A DNA stretch of 64,000 bases from Branchiostoma floridae (GCF_000003815.2 NC_049982.1:31098407-31162406); one strand, 5' to 3'; counted from the stretch's first letter, positions 23,601 through 35,135 are shown. Translations and numbers: made by a program. The notes: generated from the letters alone by a model not told the origin.

Positions 23601-25313
23601 ATGTAACGTTAATCACTGTTCATACCCCCACAGATGCTCTCCTTGCGAATGATAATGCAGAGAAGAGGGCTGAAGATCTGTCCCTCTACAAGCTTGGGAA
23701 AGCACCCTGATCCACACCGAAGTCAGCGGCTAAAGAGTGGTACATTTACAATATGTTATTTTCCTGTTTGTCACGTCCACTTCATTCTATGTTGTAATTC
23801 CCTTCTAGATAAACTATCATAAACATTATCAAGTTATCATTATCATATGAGATACGGCGGCGTTTTTTTGCATTGTCAAGAAACCTAGTATGTGTCCCAT
23901 TTCTTCATCCCTTTTTGCACGACTGTTCAAGTAATGTAAGAGACATAAATACTGAAATACAAACTGTTGAACCCAATAGATTGCTGCTGTTGAGCCGCGT
24001 TTGCTGTGACGACTAAAGGATTGTGAGACGACACCCAGTGCTGCACATGCTTCGTGGCGTAAGGCCACAGAAAAGTAAATTTTATGGATGACATTTTTAT
24101 CAGACTGCAAAAATAGTGAGATAGGGAGACAACAAAAATTGGGTACAAAAATAAGAAGGCTACATTTTCAAAATAGACGACATAAACGTTGTAACAAGAA
24201 TTAAAGGGACAAAACATCGTAGCACAGCCAACAAGGCATACATTCCTGTATTCAAGGCGTGCACTGGTGTAGTAAAAGTGACACTATCGTGGTAGACTGT
24301 TATTACTAAAGTAACTAAGTAGGTAACTTAGAGTGATACTCATTGCTTTCATATCAGTGCAACTTTTACAATAATCCATCTAGTTTCAGTTCTACAACTA
24401 CAGACCTCGGTACGCCCGAAGTGTCACTTCTGTAATTACAATCATTCGGCTACAAGTGTCGCTATCACCAGAAGCTCCGAGTATGTTTGTAGTCAGAGGT
24501 GTTTGCGTTTGAAGTGTCCCACTTGTATCAGCTTAGTTCAGCTTTTATACGTTGTATGTCGGCCACAACATTGCATATTTGTTTAGTAATGCTTGCTTGT
24601 AATTTGTCGATATGTTGACCATCTCCAAAGAAGAAAAAATGCTTGTTTTTTTCTGAAATCAGGCGGATGTCATCCATTAAATTTACTTTCTGTAAACTAG
24701 CTCAAAGTGTCGGTATTGCCAGAAGCTCCGAGTATGTTTGTAGTCAGAGGTGTTTGCGTTTGAAGTGTACCACTTGTATCAGCTTAGTTCAGCTTTTATA
24801 CGTTTGTCAGTGTGTACACATTTTCTTAAATATCAGATGTGACAATTTCATATTTGGTACTTTCACAACCCAAAAAATACCAACATCATCTTTTTAAATC
24901 CAAGGCACAGGTTTTAAATACGTAATTGAGAGAACAACGTGTAAAAAAGAGTAAAATAAGTAAAATGTCAATGGTAATACAAAAAGCTCATGTTATGTGA
25001 ACGAATTGAACATTAGGCACCAATATTGCAGTAAATCTCAGAGCAGTTTGGATCAAATAAGCGCTAAGTGGTCACGTAAGAAAAGTTGCCTAAAAACTTT
25101 ATTCTAACAGGCCAGATAAGTGATCTTAATTGCTGGGTGTGAAGTCTGAATAAAAGCGGTCGCTACCGAGTCAAATTTTTTTTCCGCGTCGTTCTCTTTG
25201 TTCAGGGGAAATGTGATCAAATCAAAACAACCGCGGTCACTGATCGTTTAACGACACTGTCATCAGCATTTCAAGAACAGAATATGGTGTGTATCTGTGT
25301 GTTTGTGTGTGTT

Positions 25314-25371
<58 letters not shown>

Positions 25372-28300
25372 TCTGTCTGTCTGTCTGTGAGTGAGTGTAT
25401 GTTTGTGTATTCCACTGCATAGACGTTATAGGCGTGACCTGTAAGGTCACGGACTTCATCCCTAGGCCTGTGAACAGCCCAAATTCTACCCGAGCCATGG
25501 AGGTCCGCCCGGGTCGGTTCAAGTCCAGAGTATCAGGTCTAGGCCCGTACCGAAACATGGACCTAATTATCTGTGAAATCTTGTGAATGGGCGATACTCA
25601 AAAACCAATGGTCAATTTCGCTACAAAGAATTCTGTTTGGTGGAGTATCCGACGTCAATTTGCGTTCTGACATCCTATCTTTATGTAAAGAAGACTAACT
25701 GCCTCTGTTTTAGACCAGGTCTAATTGTAGAAACTTGGTGAAAATGACTCTCCTCTTCATTCACTCTTGTTATTTTCTTGGAACGGCAAGCCTCAAAACA
25801 CATGAATGCCTATCGATATAATCTGTTCATTTTCGAATCGTTCTAACATCCGGTCCACAGATTTCATTAAGAGCCTTTTTTTCTGGACCGGTCAAACAGG
25901 AAAAATGGTTTTGTACCGGTACACCATACCGGTACCCACCCCTAGGACGGCCCAATACCTGCAAAACCATTCGGGTCCTATCGGATTGGTCGTATTCAAC
26001 TGCCGTGGACTTTGCAGGCGTGAAAGCCGCCGACTTTATCCCAGCGGACGGGGCAATACCTGCCTAATCCACGGGGGTCCTCTCGGCTAGGTTGTATTCA
26101 ATTGTAGGGAGCTTACTGAGATAGATTTACTTCAAGTAAAAGAGACGTATATCAAATTCACCTGAATCGTCAATTGCTTAGGTTTGTCGTTCCATTATTA
26201 GTGTAAGGGATTGCATTCGTCTTTCGGAAAGGACATAAAATAGGGATCCCGTGTTTGAGGAGTTGCCTCGGGCACTTTAGCAGCCTCATTATTCAGATTG
26301 CATACCTACTTGCTGAAAAGCTACACCAATGTTAATTACTAGTTAGCCCTAATTGCAATGGAGGGAAGAGTCTTTGCACATAGTTGTTTTCTATCAATAC
26401 GCTTATAAACAAAGCTTCAAACAGACCTTGTGACACACAGGCCATCGCAAACATGTCAAAGTATCCTGTCAATCTTTCTCCCGAAAGAAATGTTTTACGC
26501 TTGTGCAGAGCGTATCTCTCTGAAAGGGATACGCGGTTCTCGGGTTTCTTCTATTATCCAACACAAGCCCATGACCGTATCCCTTACTTAGGCCTACGTC
26601 ACTTTCTAAACAAGGGCCCTGCAGGGCAGGTTTCGAGACTTAGAAGTATGATTCAACTTAAAGAAGACGTAAAGAGAATAGTCGTGGGCAATATTTGTGT
26701 ACCAGTACATCTCTACATATACAATCTCTATTCTTCGTTTCCACAAACAGCCCGGCCGGTCCTGGGTTTGACACATGAGACTTAGGGGCTCCCGTGTCGT
26801 CTGACACTTGAGACAGTCTAGTTGGACCAACAAGCTCATTTATTACGTCAGGTTTCTTTAATACAATCACAGCCTGTTGTTGTATGTATCCTGGGGGTTA
26901 AGCAAAACATGATCTTGACAAATAGATGTACTACGTTCGACAGTATTGCTCTGTGCCGTTGCCGGCCTTGCTAGATGTGGGTCACCAGGTTTTACAAGAT
27001 CAAGTCGTCTTAGACAGGGTAAAAGAGCGCGATTAGCGTCTCTGTCGGTATCTGAAAAGTACTCGTATTTCATTACCAAGGGCATACACAGTTCTTCGGT
27101 TGCTTTTTTCAATCAAACCCAATTCCATAGCTGTATTCATTTCTTTCAGTTCAACCAAACAAGGCCAGTAACATTATTTTTTTTCTAAACACACAGCGTT
27201 TTGTTGTCTCCAACCTGGGGGCTATGGAAACACTTAGACCAGTCGCACTACGAACGACTTAAACAGTAGGTTTATTTGCCAGCTTTGTTAGAAGTGCTAA
27301 GACAAGATGAAGTGGCAAAAGGACGTAATTAGAGTCTCTGTCTGTATCTGAAAATCGCACAGGATAAACATGAGGGGATCCTTGACGCTCTTGCTCCTAA
27401 ATCGTCATGCATAGGTTCTAAATACTTAATTCAGAAAACAATGTGTTCTACACTTAAAGCTTATAGAGTAAACACATAATAACTGTCATGTAAAATATAA
27501 TAGCAATACGTAGAAAGACATAAAGTATTATAAACTAGAGTTCGGCGACCTCATACCTCCATGAATATTTAGAGCTTTTGTGAATTTCATGCAATTGGCT
27601 AAAACATTAACATAATTTATGCATGGTGTTATTCATCAATGACTAACATACACATGTCAAAATTATAAAATCATTAATCAATGGGCAGTTTTTCAATTTT
27701 TACATAAATTATGCAAATAAGTTCTTCATTACCATATTCGGTTTCTGCTTATATTCCACCTATCACAATTAACAAGTGTTACATTTATTGAAGTCCAGTT
27801 ATTGCAAACAATGGAATCATACAATTCCCTCTTTAATTATGCAAATTACGTCCTCATTTGCATAACATGCATATCATTATGAACATCTTTGCCCAAGCTA
27901 CCTGCATGCCTAAAATTATGCCAATTCGTCAATCCTTTCTGCAGTTATCCTCTTTGGAATGTCTTGACAAAAACGCCCCTGCAGTTCCAAAATTAAATGT
28001 TAGGGGGCTGAAGCCTAATCCACTTTGTCATTACACTGCAAGCTATCTACCAACCAAATGTCAAGACCATATCATGTCCAGGACAAGAGATACATAGAAA
28101 AAACTGCTATGATAGAATATTCTCATTAAATATGCAAATGTATTCCTATTTTGCATAATTGGTATCTTACCTTGTACAACATTGTCTAAGGTGCCTACAT
28201 ACAAATCATGAAAATCCGTTGTTCCCTTCTTGAGTTATCCTCTTCAGAAGTTTTTGACAAAAATGCCCCTGCTATCCTAAGATTAAACGCTAGGGGGCCC

Positions 28301-29574
28301 AATCTTATGTCATTTCTTCCTGAGCACAAGAGCTATCTAAAACTCAAAAATCGTGACCATAGCATGTTCAGAACACCGAGATAGCAAAACCGGAAGTTGC
28401 GCTGCAGTACCAAGGGGAGTCACTAGGGGGCCCAAAATCTAATCATTTCCAGCTTTCATCACACTCTACCAACACACTAAGTATGAAACCAATCTACCCT
28501 ACCGTTCTTGAGTTATTTTGTTTAAACACACACACACACACTCACACACAGACACACAAACACAGGGTAAACTAGAGTTCCACGACCCCATACCTTCGCC
28601 AAATGATCCTAGCCTTTACAGCTGCTGTGTTTATTGTGTGTTTCATTAATTATGCAAATAAGGTTCTCATTTGCATAAATTATACTACTTGATCATCTCC
28701 TCCACCAAACAACAGACGCACACATCTATGTTAAGAAAGAAGGCTTTTATCGCCTTTTCTGATATTTCATGCAAATGAGGACATCATTTGCATAATTAAT
28801 GTTCAACGATGTTCACCTGTCCATAACTTCCATATGCTACATGTACCACAATGACATTATAGCATTTTCTCATTAATTATGCAAAGAAGGTCTTTATTTT
28901 GCATAATATATATCTATCAATATTCTTCTCCTTCTTAGTTACAAATGGCGCATGTTGCAATGGTCCTATAATAGAACTTAGCGTGTATACATGATTTTCT
29001 AATTAATTATGCAAATTAGATACCAATTTGCATAATTAATACGTAGTTATGTGAAGCATCACTAAAGCTATCTATACACCAAAAATCATAACAATCCGTC
29101 AACCCCTTCTTGAGTTATTCCCTTTCAAAGTCTGGCACTAAACCTACCCTGCAGTTCCAAAATAAGCCGCTAGGGAGCCCAAACCTATACCACTTACTCT
29201 TGGCATCAAGAGCTGTCTACCACTAAAAAATCATAGCCGCTAGTCTCCAAGAAGACCCTACGGTGCCTTAGAAATAGTATCAAAGCTGGCAAGGCACCAG
29301 TGCCCGTTTGACTCCCTTAGCCGGCTATCTCCCTTTGGCCGGCTATACTCCTTTGCCAGCTTTGATATTGTTTCCAAGGCACCGTAGGGTCTGCTTGGAG
29401 ACTAATAGCCGCAGCATGTTCAGAACTCGAGATATCAAACCAGAAAGTTCCACTGCAGTACCTTCCCTGGCCGCTAGGGGGCCCAAAATCTAATCGTTTC
29501 TAGGTCTCATCAAGACCTACCCACATACTAAATATCAATACAATCCATCTAGGCGTTCTCTAGTTATTTTGGTC

Positions 29575-29639
<65 letters not shown>

Positions 29640-31655
29640 CTACCCAAAATATAGCCTTCTTGGCGAAGGTAAATATAACCTCCATGACATTTCATGGAGG
29701 TAAAAAAAAAAGTTAAAGTTAACGTATAACATAAAACTTTAATATTGCAGGAAATCTCAGAGCAGTTTGGACCAGATAAGCGCTACTTGGTCACGTAAGG
29801 AAAGTTGCCTAAAAACTTTATTCTAACAGGAGATAATTGAACTTCATTGCTGGGTGTTAAGTCTGAAAGAAAGCGTTCACTACCGTCAGTCACATGTTTC
29901 TCCGCGTCATTCTCTTGTGCAGGGGAAATGTGATCACATCAAAATAACCGTGGTCACAGATCATTTAACGGCACTGTCGACATCATTTAAAGAATATGCG
30001 ACGATCTCTCTTTCTCTGTGTGTGTGTGTGTGTGTGTTTGTGTGTGCGTGTGTGTTTTCCACTGCACAGACGCTGCAGGCGTGAGCCGCAAAGCCTGCGA
30101 CGCTGGTCCGTTTACACGAGATCACACGAGGTTGGGCTGTACACGTGTGCTGCAGACTCCCCGCGGCGCGTCGTACGCATTTCTCAACTCTGGTGGTGCC
30201 ACGCTGCGGCGAGTCGATATTCTTTTTACATGAGCACAAAATGTGGTCTAGGACACGCGCCGCGCGTTAATTGTCGTAAGACAATATATTTTTTGCCTTG
30301 TGTAAAAAGGCTCTATGTCTCCTTCTCTTTTGACATATTACCCACAATTCCTGTCGCTGCATAGGTACATTCGGAACTGTAACGTACTTATTTAGCAGGA
30401 ATTTTTCAACCAAATCAATGGAAATTGGACAAAAACACATTAAAACATGTTGTATATTGTTCTGAAAAACGTTTCACCTGACATACAATGTCTATCTTGC
30501 TGAGATTTACGAACGGTGTAAAATCGTAATGATTGGCCCTATAAGTATAAAGTTATATACAATGTACTTCGATATAAGGCTGTCTTTATCTTGTTTTGTG
30601 CAAAATGGTGCCTTGATATCAACTATGTACGTCACTTGGAAAATTCACTCGGGACACGTTAATCAATGCACGGGTGACGTCAGCAATGAGTCAAAGGTTG
30701 TTAGAAGTCGATGTTGTCCCCCGTACCGGTTTACATTCTAAATGATGTAATTTACCGACTCAGAATAACTTCCATGCTAATTTCAAGATGTAATAACACG
30801 TCAGAACCAAATAATATGATGCATATGTTGACCTTTATGAAATCATGCAGCTTATCGTACATTTGGGATATATAAATACCTGGTAGTATATCTTTACATT
30901 AAAAAAATCTTTACCTGGTGTGACAACCTCTACCAGTCTGGCACCAACGTCTCGGCGGATGAATGACCGAGTGTTGCCATCACCTCCGATGACGATCTCG
31001 TACATGTAGTCGAGATCCCGGTCCTCCGCAGACAGACCAATGCGAACGTCATTCCTGGCCCTGGCTTCAAAGGTCAAAGGTCGAGAGGCCAAACCCTGCA
31101 GGTCCCACCTGTACCTGTACGTGGTGTCTGTGGATCTCTCTTGGCAGGTGTGAGGATCGAAGAGGATGTCCCCTATCAGGTGTAGCAGGTTTGCTGTTGT
31201 ATCAAAGAACTAGAAATGTAGCATTTGCTAACAAAAACATAATATCTACATTCACATGGGTTAGCATCACAAACTCTTATTATTCTAACCCAAGTTTATA
31301 CAAAACACCATGCAGATTACGCCCTACAGAATGTGGCATACTTCACACAAGAGAATGAAATCACATTGAAAATGTTGAAATAAAGATTTTATTGTTCATT
31401 CACACAAAAAATGTTTGACAACTGTGCAAAACGATCCAAACCATCTTTGTATCATTCTACAGTTTATGTTTTTCCCAGTTCGTAATTATCCGAAAAAAAG
31501 TCATCTGCAAACACAAAAGCCTGTTTTAATATCAGATATTCACATGACTCACTATTGTCCACATGATCCTTGCTTGTTGAGGTCGGCAGACTGGTAACAA
31601 CAGAATCCAGACTGAGAGTGATCAGCACCAGCGTCGCTACAAGTCCAAAGTACAT
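20604..31655 (-). CDS. Secreted FA-methyltransferase-type (Methyltransf_FA) domain protein
   Basis: Three exons: 31655-31553, 31193-30915, 20791-20604; phases 1-1; 189 residues. Exon 1 encodes a signal peptide (MYFGLVATLVLITLSLDSVV), preceded by a likely 5'-UTR splice acceptor (CTTTGCAG) near 31683. Exon 2 runs NLLHLIGDILFD...C to MYEIVIGGDGNTRSFIRR and ends VVTPG. Exon 3 continues ILSGTEFRGFWIDWSADG, PFMQWTDPHPLPVLYVGYTT, GSTGTFKFSC and stop. Together the last two exons rebuild one domain of the type first named for farnesoic acid O-methyltransferase, now regarded as a general extracellular module; enzymatic activity is doubtful. The last intron is ~10 kb and contains a nested gene on the other strand. 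The long join rests on phase and domain continuity. Two adjacent paralogues are possible but less likely. Confidence 0.75.
21255..21302 (+). pseudogene. tRNA-like fragment
   Basis: 'ggtcgctctagcgcagtggg' followed shortly by 'ggttcgattccggggagtc' resembles tRNA A and B boxes, but the anticodon arm is missing. It is followed by T-rich DNA. Probably a SINE head or broken tRNA. Confidence 0.45.
21880..21980 (+). promoter_or_regulatory. Candidate TATA promoter
   Basis: 'gcgggtatataaccagcgct' at about 21885 sits in a locally GC-richer stretch on the side of the small peptide gene at 23018. A 5' UTR exon joined to an acceptor just before 23018 ('gtgtag') would be needed; not established. Confidence 0.3.
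22100..23010 (+). repeat. Tandem ~350-bp repeats upstream of the peptide gene
   Basis: Within block A, 'cctgggggttaagcaaaaca' / 'cctgggggctatgcaaacac', 'ctactacgcacgcct' / 'cactacgcacacct' and 'cagggtaaaatggc' / 'cgggtaaaaggac' recur about 350 bp apart, giving two to three degenerate copies. The same arrangement is in the second block. Confidence 0.65.
23018..23710 (+). CDS. Small secreted cysteine-rich peptide precursor
   Basis: Two exons, 23018-23189 and 23634-23710 (donor GCAG|GTACTG, acceptor CCCCACAG, phase 1), giving 82 residues. MRGSLTLLLLLVTLVVTLDD is a signal peptide. The next stretch, HALNCQCAPSCHCRRE, has a compact C-x-C-x3-C-x-C motif. The rest is charged and Ala-rich with one KR dibasic pair, ending LYKLGKAP. 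It could be an antimicrobial, venom-like or signalling peptide, or a structural secreted peptide; I do not recognise a family. It lies on the opposite strand inside the long intron of the FA-methyltransferase-type gene, and a truncated copy lies at 27370. Confidence 0.65.
23285..23350 (+). pseudogene. tRNA-like fragment in intron of peptide gene
   Basis: 'gtttgtagattatccgcctt' ... 'gtgagttcgatccctgg' resembles A box, anticodon loop and B box, without a credible acceptor stem. Likely a SINE head. Confidence 0.35.
24061..24695. mobile_element. Harbinger-like 'ggccacag' MITE, diverged copy
   Basis: Left end 'aaggccacagaaaagtaaat', 'ttatggatgacat'; right end 'gatgtcatccattaaattta', 'ctttctgta'. 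The interior is homologous to 58145-58683 but inverted ('cattcctgtattcaag', 'tttcaaaatagacgacataa'). Confidence 0.7.
24455..24805 (+). repeat. Direct repeat, two copies ~250 bp apart
   Basis: 'gccagaagctccgagtatgt' and 'ttgtagtcagaggtgtttgc' with the following ~70 bases occur near 24468 and near 24718, differing at only a few bases. The repeat crosses the right end of the MITE, so it arose after insertion. Confidence 0.85.
25286..25394 (+). repeat. (TG)n microsatellite
   Basis: About 100 bp of TG, flanked by TGTT and CTGT variants. A shorter TG tract sits at the matching point of the second block, 30018-30055. Confidence 0.95.
25850..26500. repeat. GGTACC-rich stretch and SINE-like remnant
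   Basis: 'ttttgtaccggtacaccata' and 'ccggtacccacc' near 25910 and two similar phrases ending 'ggg.cct.tcgg.t.gg.cgtattca' near 25980 and 26080. From 26200, 'agggattgcattcgtctttc' to 'gttgcctcgggcactt' looks like a dispersed repeat. No gene. Confidence 0.4.
27370..27414 (+). pseudogene. Truncated copy of the small secreted peptide gene
   Basis: ATG AGG GGA TCC and the next six codons match the leader at 23018 (MRGSLTLLLL). Then the sequence jumps into DNA matching 24890, giving four foreign residues and a stop. The cysteine region and exon 2 are gone. Confidence 0.8.
29241..29404. mobile_element. Palindromic hAT-like MITE, copy 2, with 8-bp target duplication
   Basis: 'tagtctccaagaagacccta' to 'ctgcttggagacta', flanked on both sides by exact ATAGCCGC. 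An 8-bp duplication is the hallmark of hAT elements. It is inserted in the AT-rich cluster above. Confidence 0.88.
29579..29634 (+). repeat. (CA)n microsatellite
   Basis: About 55 bp of CA. A shorter CA tract is at 28525-28565. Confidence 0.95.
30640..30740. mobile_element. Fragment of 'gtgacgtca' MITE
   Basis: 'cacgggtgacgtcagcaatg' then 'agtcaaaggttgttagaagt' and 'cgatgttgtccc', as at 11120-11200. Confidence 0.55.
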
Positions 31656-31824
31656 AATGCTCCTCTTTTGCAGGATCTGCAAAGTATAAGATCTGATAAT
31701 AGCATGAAAGTTCATCTCATTAGTAAACTACATACTATTATTAGTGAGAAAAATAAACTGCTCTTCTTCAACTCAAAAAATTTCACTCACAGAAATTTTC
31801 GACCGCAGCACTCTGACCTGAGTG

Positions 31825-32055
31825 CTGTAGACACGTGATTTTTCCACGCATGTGACGTCATCCACGCGTGTGACGTCATCACTGGGTCAAAGTTCGACGG
31901 AAGTCGGTACTTTATGATGACAGAAGTGAATGAGGCAATCTATATCAGGACACACCAACCCTCCCTCAACCGGGAAGGGCAGCGGTACCAACTTCCGACG
32001 ACCTTTGACCCAGTGATGACGTCAAACACGCGAAAGAAAATCACATGTCTACAGC
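31825..32055. mobile_element. Inverted-repeat MITE with TGACGTCA core (~230 bp)
   Basis: Left arm 'ctgtagacacgtgatttttc', 'gtgacgtcatcactgggtca'; right arm 'tgacccagtgatgacgtca' and 'aaaatcacatgtctacag'. It lies just upstream of the signal-peptide exon at 31655. Because TGACGTCA is a CRE/AP-1-like core, it could add regulatory sites (inference). Confidence 0.8.
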
Positions 32056-32059
32056 CTTT

Positions 32060-33790
32060 GGCTGAGCTAGCCGAAGATCTGATATTGAGATGCAGATTTT
32101 TGACATGGCTTTCTTTTAGACACAGCGTCTCAATACGAAAAGAGTGATACCTAAAAGAGAATCGAATTTGACTTGTACCCAATATGTATCAATGGATGAT
32201 ACACAAAACACATAAATGTCTCTAAAACATTGTTTTCTGGTAACGTTTATATATTACGCTTAACAATCGCTTTAGCTAACGTTGAATCGGCACCAGTTGC
32301 AGTACGTTTTCGTCTTTTAAAATACAAAGCAAAATGTTCAGGTTCATAAAGGTATTCTCATTTTCACCGTATACTCACATATATCTCCTTGGATGTAACG
32401 TTAACATACAGATTTGATACTAAAATGATAATCAGCACAATTCCATTAAACACAAGATATTAGAAATACATTCTTACCCTTAACAAGCCTTGCCTTGAGT
32501 CGGGTCACTGTATCTTGAACAAGCCGCCGAAAATGCCGCCATGAATAGAAGAAATGTTCCTTTTGAACCATGTAATGACTCAGAAGGTTAATTACCCACC
32601 CCTATTGACGTTTGCATGCAAAGGTCCCGCATGTCATGGACGGAAATGGGGCCAATTCAAAAACTGAACGGAAATTGCGGTGGTAATTTTGCGGTGATTA
32701 TGCATATTTATTGAGGGGTTAGTATTTCTGAGAATAAGGGCCAGCATGTGTGCACAAGTAATCATGACATGGTGGCCGAATTATGTTTTCCCTCGATAGG
32801 GGAATGCATATTGTTTTTGCTGGTCGTTATATTTCTTCTTCATCTTCTGTCAGAGCCAATCAAGGCTTAGAATTGCCATGAACTGGGTTAGGATATTACT
32901 TGCACATGCACATTACAAATATGAGCATGTTTGTCCCGCACACAAAACTATAGTGCCAGTTAGGGATGTGTACCGGTACAGTGTACCGATACAGTACCGG
33001 TACAATCAATTAGGTACAGATACAAAAATACCGAACCCTGGTGTACCAGTACTGGACCTGTATCTAATTAGTGCAAGCCAGGCAGGGTAACAGGTCAGGG
33101 GATGGCCACTTTGACAGATAAAATTACTGTGAAATCACCATAGTAGTCTCTGAGCCCCAGTGAGGGAAAAGCAACAAGGGTCAAATTTTTGTTGCATCAT
33201 GTGTCTACCATAATAAACACGTTTTTATTGGTTCAAACATGATTCTACCCTTTTTGATACATTGTTTTGCCATTATAACATAATATAACATAATATTATG
33301 ATATAATATTCAATGCCATGCATTTAGGTCCGGACTCATTAGGTCCGGACCCGTACCTAAACCTCTGGATTCGAATCCGGACCTGTACCTAAACGTGGGT
33401 TTAGGTACGCATCCCTAGTGCCAGTCTAATGCTGTAGTATTGTGTGTAAGCTTGACAGAAGACTACGAGGGAAAGAATGTTGCTTATTTTGTAGCGCTTC
33501 GACTTAACGTATCCAAAAATATTCGCGTATATATGTATATGTATAAATACTTTGCGTACTTTTCATATCTATGTGTCGATAAATATATCCTGTGAAAAGC
33601 AATTCTGAATTTCTGTTGACCAAAACATCCGACAGAAAGGGTGGGGTATTCAAATGTCAACTACAAGTCAATAACACATTGCAACTGAGAAGTCATACTC
33701 ATCATAGTCATTTTCGTCATGATGGACGCTCTGTTGGTTTTGCCACTCGTTACATATTCATTAATACAGAATACAAATAATTTACCAGAC
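32060..33790. other. Intergenic, GGTACC-rich patches only
   Basis: 'gtaccggtacagtgtaccga' near 32970 and 'ggtccggacccgtacctaaa' near 33340 are low-complexity patches; similar phrases recur at 51725-51800. No gene seen. Confidence 0.45.
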
Positions 33791-35135
33791 AACCGGGCTA
33801 ATCACCCGGTAACCTGGAATCTGGGCTATCGTGGCTTGAAGAGGCTGTCTTCGGGGCAGATGAAGGTAGCGGCCGCCGGGGTAGTTTTTCGGACCCGGTA
33901 TAGCTCTCTGCCGCCACGGTAATCTTTTGCACCTCCTCGGTATTAGATGGTAGGAGTTTTACCTAATGAAACTCCATAAACATTTGCCCGTGAATGAACT
34001 GGGCGAGTGCGTAACACTACTAACAGTACAACAAGCCTTGAGTGTACCGAGGTGCACCCCGTCAGCTGTGTTCGCAAATGGGGCGGACGGGCGCACCCAT
34101 CGTTCCTGAACAGCAATTAAGGTTCCGGGTCGGAGTTCAAATCTGACCGGATGTGAGCCTTTTCCGGGACTTGAGTGGCTCAAACCTTCGCCAAAGCGGG
34201 TGGGAAAAAACAAAACAATAAGAAAAACAAACAGAACTGTCGTAGAGCACAGCGCCCACAGCGGTGTTCGCGAACGAAGCGGGCGCACATGGTTCCCGAA
34301 CACTATTCAGCCGCACAAGGCGGGCTTTTCTAGCTATCTCTATCAGGAAAGGGTCCTGTTTAAAGTCCACCGTACGTTACACCTGCTGTCTTAATGTACC
34401 AATAAAGTGGACGAAGGTTAGAGCGACTTAAATCGCGGAAAGAAAAAGAGAAAGCAGTCTAGAGAAGGCGAGCACCGATACGCTGCTACTACGTGGACAA
34501 TCAGGCGATTTGCTTGGCTCCTACACTGCACGTGGGTCATCAGACAGGCGCTTTGCCTGAAGGGGCTGCGCGCGGTGTGCGAAAATAAGGCAACTCTTGT
34601 CCGCACACCTGCCGTGGGACCTTCACTTTCTAATCACAGCAAATAAGGTGACCAATGGGCGGGCGTACACGCCGAGGCTCAGGTCAGGTCGGGAAAGAGC
34701 CTGATGACCCAAATACGCCGTAAAAAAGCATCAGAGATCGTCGGGCCGCATGAATGGGAGTCTTATTATTCCGTGACTTGAGTCACTCAAACCTCCGTCA
34801 AGGCTGGAGGAAAAAAAAAGAGCAAAACAGAACTGTCGCGCAGCACTGCGCCCACAGCCCACAGCGGTGTTCGCAAACGAGGCGGGCACGTATGGTTCCC
34901 GAACACCATTCAGCCGCACAAGGCGGGCGGCCTCTGCCTTTCCCGCTATCTCCTTTAAGAAAGTGTACTTTTAAAGTCCACCGAACGTTACACTTCCTTT
35001 CTTAATGTAAGCTTAAAGTAGAGGAATGTAAGAGTGAGTTAAATCGCGGAAAGAAAAAAAGAAAGCAGCCTAGAGAAGGCGAGCACCAATACGCTGCTAC
35101 TACGTAGGTAAACAGGCGATTTGCTTAAGTCCAGG
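33790..35135. repeat. Tandem ~610-bp repeat, two units
   Basis: Modules in order: 'ctcaaacctccgtcaaggc', 'agcactgcgcc.acagcggt', 'ggttcccgaacac.attcag', 'cgcacaaggcgggc', 'aaagtccaccg.acgttaca', 'aaatcgcggaaagaaaaa', 'ctagagaaggcgagcacc', 'gatacgctgctactacgt', then 'gggaccttcacttt'. Copies begin near 34160 and 34780; two more occur at 57240-59070. Origin unknown. The patch at 33865-33955 ('gccgccggggta', 'acccggta') matches the palindrome at 40338. Confidence 0.75.

Larger units (their letters stand above)
22090..25440. repeat. Segmental duplication block A
   Basis: Matches 26500-30100 in order. Paired landmarks: 'ccgtatcccttacttagg' (22180 / 26578), 'aacaagctcatttattacgt' (22421 / 26829), 'atgaggggatcc' (23018 / 27370), 'gttgcctaaaaactttattc' (25085 / 29805) and 'ttccactgca.agacg' beside a TG run (25410 / 30057). 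Block A keeps about 1.85 kb, including most of the peptide gene and a MITE, that the second copy lacks. Confidence 0.85.
27540..29690 (-). repeat. AT-rich 'TTTGCATAATTAAT' repeat cluster
   Basis: Bounded by 'aactagagttcggcgacctc' and 'cttggcgaaggtaaatataa'. Internally it repeats 'aattatgcaaat' / 'atttgcataatta' pairs, 'cttgagttatcctctt' and 'cgctagggggcccaa'. Fragments in opposite orientation lie at 38777-40115 and 50560-51350. Short internal modules appear three or more times. No coding seen; likely a nonautonomous repeat family with nested tandem amplification. Confidence 0.7.
26500..30100. repeat. Segmental duplication block A'
   Basis: Second copy of 22090-25440. It has lost the DNA between the peptide leader (about 27395) and the point matching 24890, and has gained a ~2.1-kb AT-rich repeat cluster (27540-29690). 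The rest is collinear. Confidence 0.85.

Noticed and set aside
25271..25558. Minus frame rich in His-Thr
   Set aside because: Produced by the TG microsatellite.
29961..30364. Several frames around the TG tract at 30 kb
   Set aside because: Simple-repeat translation plus duplicated non-coding DNA.
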